Origin: Salmonella enterica subsp. enterica serovar Typhimurium str. LT2
GTDB lineage: Bacteria; Pseudomonadota; Gammaproteobacteria; Enterobacterales; Enterobacteriaceae
Reading direction: 5' to 3'
DNA length: 64,000 nt
Assembly (NCBI RefSeq): GCF_000006945.2
Contig: NC_003197.2
Location: 3,348,001 to 3,412,000, forward strand
Shown: positions 9,010-16,046 of the stretch, piece after piece
How positions within the stretch are numbered: position 1 is the stretch's first letter
Layout of the letters: each line of letters begins with the position of its first letter
Made by a program: the position numbers and the translations under genes
Notes under the pieces: generated by a model
What the model was told of the DNA's origin: nothing
Seen by the model: only the letters and a program-made list of their open reading frames with translations
Databases searched by the model: none

Positions 9010-9687
9010 ATGGATTTTATTAAGGGATTATGGCGAGACCTACGCGCAAGACCAGTGGATACGCTGGTGAGATGGCAGGAACAGCGCTTTCTGTGGCTGT
9101 TAATGGCCATCGCGATGGGAGGATTAATTATCCTGGCGCACTCGTTCTTCCAAATCTACCTCTACATGGCACCGTGCGAGCAGTGTGTTTACATCCGTTA
9201 CGCGATGTTTGTGATGGTAATTGGCGGGGTGATTGCGGCGATAAATCCCAAAAATATCGTGCTGAAGCTGATTGGCTGCATCGCGGCGTTTTATGGCAGC
9301 ATTATGGGCATTAAGTTTTCTATTAAGCTTAATGGTATCCATCATGCGGTACATAATGCGGACCCCGATTCACTTTTTGGCGTGCAAGGATGTTCGACTG
9401 ACCCGACCTTTCCTTTCAACTTACCGTTGGCGGAATGGGCACCGGAGTGGTTTAAACCTACCGGAGACTGCGGTTATGACGCGCCTATCGTCCCTGATGG
9501 CGTAACGCTCAGTAGCGTACAGCAGTGGTTTGTCGATCTCTACCAGCAGTCCGAAGGCTGGTATCTGCTTCCGCCCTGGCACTTTATGAACATGGCGCAG
9601 GCATGTATGTTGGCCTTTGGGTTGTGCCTGATTCTGCTGCTGGTGATGAGCGGCGCCTGGGCATTGAAACTGGCCAGAGGCAAATAA
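9010..9687 (+). CDS. dsbI: inner-membrane quinone-linked oxidase DsbI
   Basis: DsbB-family membrane protein that reoxidises DsbL by passing electrons to quinone. The 225 residues hold four hydrophobic segments. The first periplasmic loop carries C56-E-Q-C59 and the second carries C128 and C154, the two redox pairs needed for the DsbB cycle. The second loop (residues about 107-185) is longer than in DsbB, as in DsbI. The gene follows dsbL by 14 bases and ends 16 bases before an intrinsic terminator. Confidence 0.95.
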   Translation: MDFIKGLWRDLRARPVDTLVRWQEQRFLWLLMAIAMGGLIILAHSFFQIYLYMAPCEQCVYIRYAMFVMVIGGVIAAINPKNIVLKLIGCIAAFYGSIMGIKFSIKLNGIHHAVHNADPDSLFGVQGCSTDPTFPFNLPLAEWAPEWFKPTGDCGYDAPIVPDGVTLSSVQQWFVDLYQQSEGWYLLPPWHFMNMAQACMLAFGLCLILLLVMSGAWALKLARGK

Positions 9688-9703
9688 CCTGAATAGATAA
9701 ACC

Positions 9704-9735
9704 AAAGCAGAGGTCTGCATTCAGGCCTCTGCTTT
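9704..9735 (+). terminator. intrinsic terminator of the assT-dsbL-dsbI operon
   Basis: AAAGCAGAGGTC pairs with GCCTCTGCTTTT across a short loop (one G-T pair), ending in a T run, just after dsbI. Confidence 0.85.
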
Positions 9736-9807
9736 TCTCACAATAATTTTACCATTCAGCTTATTCGTCGTTCTTTGAAACTGAACGATATGGCACCGAA
9801 GGAATAC

Positions 9808-9839
9808 AAAAAAGCCGATGACATCTCATCGGCTTTTTT
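9808..9839 (-). terminator. bidirectional terminator downstream of ribB
   Basis: AAAAAAGCCGATG and CATCGGCTTTTTT form a perfect stem flanked by A and T runs, so it can stop transcription from either side. It lies 19 bases past the ribB stop. Confidence 0.9.
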
Positions 9840-9857
9840 CAACCATGATCCGTTCGA

Positions 9858-10511
9858 TCAGCTGGCTTTGCGCTCATGCGCCTGGCGGTAAGCCACCAGA
9901 TCTTCAATCGTGACTACCGCCATATTATGCTGGCCTGCAAACGCGATACACTCCGGCGCGCGCGCCATCGTCCCATCGTCGTTAGTCAACTCGCACAGTA
10001 CACCTGCAGGTTTAAAACCGGCCAGCGTCATCAGATCGATGGTCGCCTCCGTATGACCGCCGCGCGTCAGCACGCCGCCCGCCTGAGCGCGCAGTGGGAA
10101 AACGTGCCCCGGACGGTTAAGATCGGACGGTTTTGCGCCATCCTTAATTGCCGCACGCACCGTAGTGACACGGTCAGCGGCGGAAACGCCGGTGGTCACG
10201 CCTTCTGCGGCTTCAATGGTCACGGTAAAACCGGTGCCGTAGGCGCTGGTGTTGTTTTCCACCATCATTGGCAAGTCGAGCTGCTTACGACGGTCTTCAG
10301 TAATACACAGGCAAACAATACCGCTACCGTGACGAATGGTTAACGCCATCTGTTCTACGGTCATCGTCTCTGCGGGGAAAATCATATCGCCTTCGTTTTC
10401 ACGATCTTCATCATCAAGCACCATCACACCGCGTCCTTCACGCAGCGCATCCAGTGCAAGTTCAACACGTTCAAAAGGCGTACCAAAAGAGGAAAGTAGC
10501 GTCTGATTCAT
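9858..10511 (-). CDS. ribB: 3,4-dihydroxy-2-butanone-4-phosphate synthase RibB
   Basis: Converts ribulose 5-phosphate to 3,4-dihydroxy-2-butanone 4-phosphate plus formate, the four-carbon branch of riboflavin synthesis. It is a stand-alone enzyme of 217 residues without the GTP cyclohydrolase II part seen in fused RibBA. The acidic metal-binding motif [10 protein letters not shown] lies at residues 33-42, and [21 protein letters not shown] carries the conserved catalytic and phosphate-binding residues. Expression is governed by a long leader with an FMN riboswitch. A strong terminator follows the gene. Confidence 0.98.
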
Positions 10512-10616
10512 GGTAAAAAAACCTCATTAATATTATGGTTACCAGAATCAGGGCAGTCTTAGGAGTGCCGACAAGCGGCAAAAAAATAACGTGAGCGGGT
10601 CCATGCCCGACTGGAT

Positions 10617-10814
10617 CGTTACCCTCTCCCATCCGGACTTTAACCGTCGGCCCCGGAATTACACCGGATCTGCTGACCTTTTCGCTATGGCAAAAAGCGC
10701 TCGCGGGCTTTCAACCTGCTCTCCGCGTTCCGTCACGGCGCGCCGTGATGAGAAATGCGTTAAACATCGCTGATTTACCGCCGGTGGGGAATTTCGCCCC
10801 GCCCTGAGAATAAG
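10617..10814 (-). promoter_or_regulatory. FMN riboswitch (RFN element) in the ribB leader
   Basis: On the minus strand the leader holds the conserved RFN blocks: GGGGCGAAATTCCCCACCGG, then GCGGTAAAT, GGTCAGCAGATCCGGTGTAA, TTCCGGGGCCGACGGTTAAA and GTCCGGATGGGAGAGGGTAA, in the expected order. It ends about 105 bases before the ribB ATG. FMN binding lowers ribB expression. Downstream, CGGG and CCCG flank a short loop followed by a run of seven T at about 10581-10587, a possible terminator-like element. In E. coli a stable fragment of this leader is known as SroG. Confidence 0.95.
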
Positions 10815-10947
10815 CGGGTTAACTATAACGCTATTGATTACCTTCATCAACGCCTTTACTCCGTATGACGTCACACAATTCTGGTTTATGGCGTCCACAT
10901 ATCGCACTACAATAAGAGCTAACACTTACCAGTTCAGGGAAACCACA

Positions 10948-11247
10948 ATGATTGACCCGAAAAAAATTGAGCAAATCGCACGCCAGGTTCATGAGTCAAT
11001 GCCGAAAGGTATTCGCGAGTTCGGGGAAGATATCGAGAAAAAAATCCGTCAAACGCTGCAATCTCAGCTGACGCGTCTCGATCTGGTGAGCCGCGAAGAG
11101 TTTGATGTCCAGACTCAGGTCTTGCTGCGCACCCGGGAAAAACTGGCGCTGCTGGAGCAACGCCTCAGCGAACTGGAAGCTCGCGACAAGCCTGAAGAAG
11201 TAAAACCTGCGCCCGCCATTCCGCCAGTCGATCCACAACAAGAGTAA
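10948..11247 (+). CDS. ubiK: ubiquinone biosynthesis accessory factor UbiK (YqiC)
   Basis: Small coiled-coil membrane-associated factor that helps the UbiJ/UbiK-containing ubiquinone biosynthesis complex under aerobic growth; also reported to matter for Salmonella host colonisation. The product is 99 residues, starting MIDPKKIEQIARQVHESMPKG, with an amphipathic N-terminal half and a long helical segment (about 45-80, LLRTREKLALLEQRLSELEA). The frame opens 38 codons upstream, but the ATG at 10948 matches the family start and has AGGGA nine bases before it. The C-terminal tail is Pro-rich. Divergent from ribB. Confidence 0.95.
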   Translation: MIDPKKIEQIARQVHESMPKGIREFGEDIEKKIRQTLQSQLTRLDLVSREEFDVQTQVLLRTREKLALLEQRLSELEARDKPEEVKPAPAIPPVDPQQE

Positions 11248-11320
11248 AAACGTGAACGGGCCTGACGGCCCGCTCATATAAGATCTGAATAATGCCCTGC
11301 ACCTGTAAAGGGAGCCTGCA

Positions 11321-11524
11321 TTAGTGTTCTAATTCTAACCTTTTCGCCTGAGTCGCCTGCTGGCAGTAAAGCGCGTAACGCTTGCAAAACCAGTCGCGAT
11401 GCTCCTCGTCCATATTGCCGGTTACCGCCTGGATATCAACAGGACGCCCCTCCGCCTGCATTCTGGCAAAACTGCGCGCCAGAAAATCGAAATTATTTAA
11501 TGAATAGACGTTATTGTTGTTCAT
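11321..11524 (-). CDS. glgS: surface composition regulator GlgS (ScoR)
   Basis: Small protein linked to glycogen accumulation and, in E. coli, negative control of flagella and fimbriae. 67 residues from the chosen start, with the family core [20 protein letters not shown], then [18 protein letters not shown] and an acidic end LELEH. Two ATGs are possible; the second (11524) lies seven bases after GGAGGG, whereas the first (11530) would leave one base, so 11524 is preferred. E. coli glgS is RpoS- and cAMP-CRP-dependent; the 260-base divergent region to yqiJ has no site I could assign with confidence. Confidence 0.93.
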
Positions 11525-11787
11525 CAGCATACCCTCCAGTTATTGAATTCTGTTAAGGCTATATGCTTTTTCTGATTTCAGTATTTCCCTATATGTACGG
11601 CGGTTTTATACATAACGTGCGCAAATTTAATGCGCAAAATCACAATATTCACCAAAGATAACGACGGATAAATCGCTTTTCGGACTTAAGGAGATATGGG
11701 TCACATGATATTGTAACGCAATGAAATAACAAGCATGAAAATTATCACGCGAACATCCTTCTGAAGGCGGCGACAAGGATAGAAAAT

Positions 11788-12408
11788 ATGACCTTATTTG
11801 CGGAGTATAACAGCCCCTATCTGTTTGCCATCGCGTTCGTTTTCTTTATCGGCGTGCTGGAGATGATTTCGCTGATTTTTGGCCACTTTCTTTCAGGCGC
11901 GCTCGACGCCCATCTCGATCATTATGACGCCCTGTCATCCGGCCCTGCGGGCCAGGCGCTTCATTATCTGAATATTGGACGCGTTCCCGCCCTGGTCGTC
12001 CTCTGTCTATTGGCCGGTTATTTCGGCCTCTTCGGTATCCTCATCCAGCATGGCGGGATCATGCTCTGGCAAGCGCCGCTCAGCAATCTGCTGCTGGTCC
12101 CGTTGAGCATTGTCCTGTCGGTCTTTGCCGTGCATTACAGCGGAAAAATCCTCGCGCCCTGGCTACCCAGAGATGAAAGCTCCGCCCTCCGGGAAGAGGA
12201 ATTTATCGGCGGCATGGCGATTATTACCGGCCACGCCGCCGTCGCCGGTACACCTTGCGAAGGAAAATTTACCGATAAGTTCGGCCAGATTCACTATTTA
12301 CTGCTGGAACCCGAAAAGGGAAAAGAATTTAAAAAAGGAGACAAGGTGCTGATTGTCTGCCGACTTTCCGCAACGCGTTATTTGGCTGAGCGTACCTTCT
12401 ATGTTTAA
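11788..12408 (+). CDS. yqiJ: YqiJ, OB-fold inner-membrane partner of the flotillin YqiK
   Basis: NfeD-like membrane protein of 206 residues. The N-terminal two thirds hold three to four hydrophobic spans (about 9-32, 63-85, 94-118); the C-terminal third (after about residue 140, EEEFIGGMAIITGHAAVAGTP) looks like a soluble OB-fold. The genes for such proteins are regularly linked to flotillin/SPFH genes, as here: yqiK begins 18 bases after the yqiJ stop. Probably structural or membrane-organising, with no known enzyme role. AAGGAT precedes the ATG. Confidence 0.93.
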   Translation: MTLFAEYNSPYLFAIAFVFFIGVLEMISLIFGHFLSGALDAHLDHYDALSSGPAGQALHYLNIGRVPALVVLCLLAGYFGLFGILIQHGGIMLWQAPLSNLLLVPLSIVLSVFAVHYSGKILAPWLPRDESSALREEEFIGGMAIITGHAAVAGTPCEGKFTDKFGQIHYLLLEPEKGKEFKKGDKVLIVCRLSATRYLAERTFYV

Positions 12409-12426
12409 TTGAGAGGAACTTACATA

Positions 12427-14106
12427 ATGGATGATGTTTTTGGCATATTGCCATCATGGATGTTTACCGCCATCGTTGCGGTTATCGTCTTACTAATTAT
12501 CGGGATCATTTTTGCTCGCCTCTATCGCCGCGCATCTGCGGAACAGGCATTTGTCCGTACCGGGCTTGGCGGGCAAAAAGTGGTGATGAGCGGCGGCGCT
12601 ATTGTGATGCCAATCTTTCACGAAATTATTCCGATCAATATGAATACCCTAAAACTTGAAGTCAGCCGTGCTACCGTCGACAGCCTGATCACCAAAGATC
12701 GTATGCGCGTTGACGTGGTCGTCGCTTTCTTCGTACGTGTAAAACCCTCTGTTGAAGGTATTGCCACCGCCGCACAAACGCTTGGCCAGCGAACGCTGTC
12801 GCCGGAAGATCTGCGTATGCTGGTTGAGGATAAATTCGTTGACGCCTTACGCGCTACCGCGGCCCAGATGACGATGCATGAGCTACAGGATACGCGTGAA
12901 AACTTCGTTCAGGGCGTACAAAACACCGTTGCGGAAGATTTGTCGAAAAACGGCCTGGAGCTGGAAAGTGTCTCATTAACCAACTTTAACCAAACGTCCA
13001 AAGAGCATTTCAATCCAAACAATGCCTTTGATGCCGAAGGTCTGACGAAACTGACGCAGGAAACCGAACGCCGCCGTCGTGAACGTAATGAAGTGGAACA
13101 GGATGTGGAAGTGGCGGTGCGCGAAAAGAACCGCGACGCGCTTGAGCGCAAGCTGGAAATCGAGCAACAAGAAGCCTTTATGACTCTGGAGCAGGAGCAA
13201 CAGGTTAAAACCCGCACCGCCGAACAAAACGCTAAAATTGCCGCTTTTGAGGCCGAGCGCCATCGTGAAGCAGAACAGACGCGCATTCTTGCTGAGCGGC
13301 AGATCCAGGAGACGGAGATCGAACGTGAGCAAGCAGTACGGTCCAGGAAAGTTGAGGCCGAGCGTGAAGTACGTATTAAAGAGATCGAACAGCAACAGGT
13401 GACAGAAATCGCCAACCAGACGAAATCTATCGCCATTGCCGCCAAATCCGAGCAGCAATCGCAAGCGGAAGCGCGCGCCAACGACGCGCTGGCCGATGCG
13501 GTTCGCGCCCAGCAAAACGTAGAAACCACCCGCCAGACCGCCGAAGCGGATCGCGCCAAGCAGGTCGCTCTGATCGCCGCGGCGCAGGATGCGGAAACCA
13601 AAGCGGTCGAACTGACCGTTCGGGCAAAAGCAGAGAAAGAAGCGGCAGAATTGCAAGCCGCCGCTATCATCGAACTGGCGGAAGCAACGCGTAAAAAAGG
13701 TCTGGCGGAAGCCGAAGCGCAACGGGCGCTGAATGACGCTATCAACGTACTATCTGACGAACAAACCAGCCTCAAATTTAAACTAGCGCTCTTACAATCG
13801 TTGCCTGCTGTTATTGAGAAGTCTGTTGAACCGATGAAATCCATCGACGGCATTAAGATTATTCAGGTCGATGGCCTCAATCGCGGCGCGACGGCGGGCG
13901 ACGTCGCCGCTGGCGGCGCTAACGGGGGAAACCTGGCGGAACAAGCGTTATCTGCCGCGCTCACCTATCGTACCCAGGCACCGCTGATCGATTCGCTGTT
14001 AAACGAGATTGGCATCGCTGGCGGCTCGCTAAAGGCGCTGACCACGCCGTTGGTTTCATCGGCAACGGATGAGATTAATCGCGAAGCAACGATAAAAGAG
14101 CAATAA
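12427..14106 (+). CDS. yqiK: flotillin-family membrane-domain protein YqiK
   Basis: Bacterial flotillin of 559 residues thought to mark membrane microdomains; reported to affect motility and membrane organisation in E. coli. A single N-terminal hydrophobic span (about 10-30, IVAVIVLLIIGIIFARLY) precedes an SPFH domain (about 50-230) and a long charged coiled coil (about 230-440) rich in Glu, Arg and Gln, followed by a Gly/Ala-rich tail. A TTG at 12409 directly after yqiJ opens the frame, but the ATG at 12427 has GAGAGGAA upstream and gives the usual MDDVFG start. Low-complexity Glu/Ala coding creates long spurious frames on the other strand. Confidence 0.95.
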   Translation: MDDVFGILPSWMFTAIVAVIVLLIIGIIFARLYRRASAEQAFVRTGLGGQKVVMSGGAIVMPIFHEIIPINMNTLKLEVSRATVDSLITKDRMRVDVVVAFFVRVKPSVEGIATAAQTLGQRTLSPEDLRMLVEDKFVDALRATAAQMTMHELQDTRENFVQGVQNTVAEDLSKNGLELESVSLTNFNQTSKEHFNPNNAFDAEGLTKLTQETERRRRERNEVEQDVEVAVREKNRDALERKLEIEQQEAFMTLEQEQQVKTRTAEQNAKIAAFEAERHREAEQTRILAERQIQETEIEREQAVRSRKVEAEREVRIKEIEQQQVTEIANQTKSIAIAAKSEQQSQAEARANDALADAVRAQQNVETTRQTAEADRAKQVALIAAAQDAETKAVELTVRAKAEKEAAELQAAAIIELAEATRKKGLAEAEAQRALNDAINVLSDEQTSLKFKLALLQSLPAVIEKSVEPMKSIDGIKIIQVDGLNRGATAGDVAAGGANGGNLAEQALSAALTYRTQAPLIDSLLNEIGIAGGSLKALTTPLVSSATDEINREATIKEQ

Positions 14107-14125
14107 CCCCCCGCCATATCTCCTG

Positions 14126-14154
14126 TCCCTGGTCATAAGACCGGGGATTTTTTT
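14126..14154 (+). terminator. intrinsic terminator after yqiJ-yqiK
   Basis: TCCCTGGTC pairs with GACCGGGGA around an ATAA loop, followed by seven T. Confidence 0.9.
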
Positions 14155-14302
14155 ATCTTTTTTCCACCTTGTCTGTACAAAGCGTTATGACCAGCAGGCC
14201 ATTTTGCGTGGGCGATCCAGTAACGCAAAATCGGCGGGAGAAAGCCCTTGCGCCAGACAGGCCACTCACCAACAATCGCGATGTCAGCAAGGGGCTGAAA
14301 CG

Positions 14303-14446
14303 GGAAAGCCCCTCCCGAGGAAGGGGCTTTAATAAGGAAAGGGTTATGATGCACCAGGTCATCATACTGATTGTTCTGTTACTGATAAGTTTCGCAGCTT
14401 ACTAACAGACAATCAGAGGGGGGGAGAGATCCCCTCTCACCCTTAT
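14303..14446 (-). ncRNA. Sib-family antisense RNA (QUAD/RygD-type)
   Basis: The minus strand across this stretch matches the layout of E. coli Sib RNAs: a 5' end near GTAAGGGTGAGAGGGGATC, a body fully complementary to the ibs toxin message, and a 3' hairpin (AAAGCCCCTTCC, CGGGAGGGGCTTT) near 14305-14330. E. coli carries sibD and sibE in the same yqiK-hldE gap. Both ends are estimates from this resemblance. The RNA should pair with the ibs mRNA and block toxin synthesis. The hairpin is followed by only a weak T run. Confidence 0.8.
14346..14405 (+). CDS. Ibs-type 19-residue hydrophobic toxin
   Basis: Reads MMHQVIILIVLLLISFAAY then TAA. This is the Ibs signature: a two-Met start, a wholly hydrophobic core and the ISFxAY end, essentially one transmembrane helix. 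Overproduced E. coli Ibs peptides depolarise the inner membrane. A strong AAGGAAAGGG lies just before the first ATG; either Met could start. It is fully covered by the predicted Sib antisense RNA. Which E. coli paralogue it matches best (IbsA-E) was not settled, so no symbol is given. Confidence 0.85.
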   Translation: MMHQVIILIVLLLISFAAY

Positions 14447-14565
14447 TCCTTTACTTTAGGTCGAAAAAAAAGCAGCGTCAACCGCGAGATACGCGTCGAA
14501 ACAAAATGTCCGACGCGCCTTCAAAATCAGCGCCCGCCGCGTCTGTAACGCCTGATGACGCGGTT

Positions 14566-15999
14566 TTACTTCTCGCTCTCGGTCTGGATCTTTTTGATGA
14601 TATTGGTCGTGGAACAACCATCTTCGAAGTTCAGCACCATGACTTCACCGCCGTTGGCCCAGACCTCTTCGCTGCCCGCGATCTCTTCCGGCTTATAGTC
14701 GCCGCCTTTTACCAGCAGATCCGGCAGAATACCGGCAATCAGTCGTTGCGGCGTATCCTCTTCAAAAGAGACAACCCAGTCGACCGACTCCAGCGCGCCT
14801 AGCACGATCATACGCTGTTCGAGCGGATTAACCGGACGGCTTTCGCCCTTCAGGCGTTTAGTCGAGGCGTCACTATTGACCGCAACAATCAGGCGGTCGC
14901 CCAGTTTGCGCGCGTTCGCCAGATAAGAGACATGGCCCGCGTGCAGAATATCGAAAACGCCGTTGGTCATGACCACTTTCTCGCCACGCTTACGCGCGCT
15001 GGCGACGGCCTGTCTCAACTCCTCTTCGGTCATAACGCCGAAGCCGGTATCCGCGCGTCCGCGCACTGCGTTTTCCAGCTCAATAGGGGAAACCGTTGAC
15101 GTCCCGAGTTTACCTACCACTACGCCCGCCGCCGCATTGGCGAAATAACACGCCTCTTCCAGGGTATTTCCCGCCGCCAGCGTCGCCGCCAGCACGCCGA
15201 TCACCGTATCGCCCGCACCGGTAACATCATAAACTTCCTGCGCCTGCGTCGGCATATGTAGCGGCGCTTTATTCGGTTGCAGCAGCGTCATTCCCTGTTC
15301 GGAACGCGTGACCAACAGCGCGGAAAGGTCGTAATCAGCAATGAGTTTCATGCCGCGTTCAACCAGTTCGTCTTCGCTTTTACATTTCCCCGCGACCGCC
15401 TCAAATTCAGAAAGGTTTGGCGTCAGCAGCGTGGCGCCGCGGTAACGTTCAAAATCCGTTCCTTTCGGATCGATGAGCACCGGCACGCCCGCCTGGCGCG
15501 CCAGGGAAATCATAGTCTGCACGCTGGTCAGAGCGCCTTTGGCATAATCGGACAATACCAGCGCGCCGATCGATCCCAGCGCCTGGTTGATACGCTCATG
15601 CAACGGCTGCGGGTCCACGCCCTCAAAGCCTTCTTCAAAATCAAGACGAATGAGCTGCTGATTACGTGATAGTACGCGCAGTTTGGTAATCGTCGGATGC
15701 GTCGGCACAGAAACGAAGTCGCACTTCACATTGACCTCCGCCAGCGTTTTGCTCAGCGCGCGCGCGGCGTCATCAATACCCGTCAGGCCGACCAGACGGG
15801 CGTTCGCTCCCAGAGACGCAATGTTCATCGCCACGTTCGCCGCGCCGCCCGGGCGTTCCTCAACGGTATTTACCTTAACCACGGGCACCGGCGCTTCCGG
15901 TGAAATACGGCAAGTGGGGCCATACCAATAGCGATCCAGCATTACATCACCCACAACCATGACGCCTGCACGTTCAAACGCTGGCAGATTTACTTTCAT
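14566..15999 (-). CDS. hldE: bifunctional heptose kinase/adenylyltransferase HldE (RfaE)
   Basis: Two-step enzyme of ADP-L-glycero-D-manno-heptose synthesis for the LPS inner core: phosphorylates heptose 7-phosphate at C1, then adenylylates heptose 1-phosphate. 477 residues. The N-terminal ribokinase-like domain (1 to about 320) shows GDVMLDRYWYG and the DVTGAGDTVIG catalytic signature; the C-terminal nucleotidyltransferase domain (from about 340) shows GVFDILHAGHVSYL, with the HxGH motif. CAGGAGA lies upstream of the ATG. It is third in ygiF-glnE-hldE on the minus strand and ends facing the Ibs/Sib locus. Confidence 0.98.
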   Translation of the reverse strand: MKVNLPAFERAGVMVVGDVMLDRYWYGPTCRISPEAPVPVVKVNTVEERPGGAANVAMNIASLGANARLVGLTGIDDAARALSKTLAEVNVKCDFVSVPTHPTITKLRVLSRNQQLIRLDFEEGFEGVDPQPLHERINQALGSIGALVLSDYAKGALTSVQTMISLARQAGVPVLIDPKGTDFERYRGATLLTPNLSEFEAVAGKCKSEDELVERGMKLIADYDLSALLVTRSEQGMTLLQPNKAPLHMPTQAQEVYDVTGAGDTVIGVLAATLAAGNTLEEACYFANAAAGVVVGKLGTSTVSPIELENAVRGRADTGFGVMTEEELRQAVASARKRGEKVVMTNGVFDILHAGHVSYLANARKLGDRLIVAVNSDASTKRLKGESRPVNPLEQRMIVLGALESVDWVVSFEEDTPQRLIAGILPDLLVKGGDYKPEEIAGSEEVWANGGEVMVLNFEDGCSTTNIIKKIQTESEK

Positions 16000-16046
16000 T
16001 CCTGTCTCCTGAGAGATTCAAAATTTGCGCGCGATAATAGCATAAT

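Noticed and set aside
12909..13853. 314-codon open frame on the minus strand inside yqiK
   Set aside because: It is Ser/Ala/Cys-rich shadow of a low-complexity Glu/Ala/Gln coiled coil on the plus strand and has no recognisable domain or ribosome-binding site.
14155..14302. Second ibs-like gene next to the first
   Set aside because: No further short hydrophobic frame with the ISFxAY end was found in the flanking bases.
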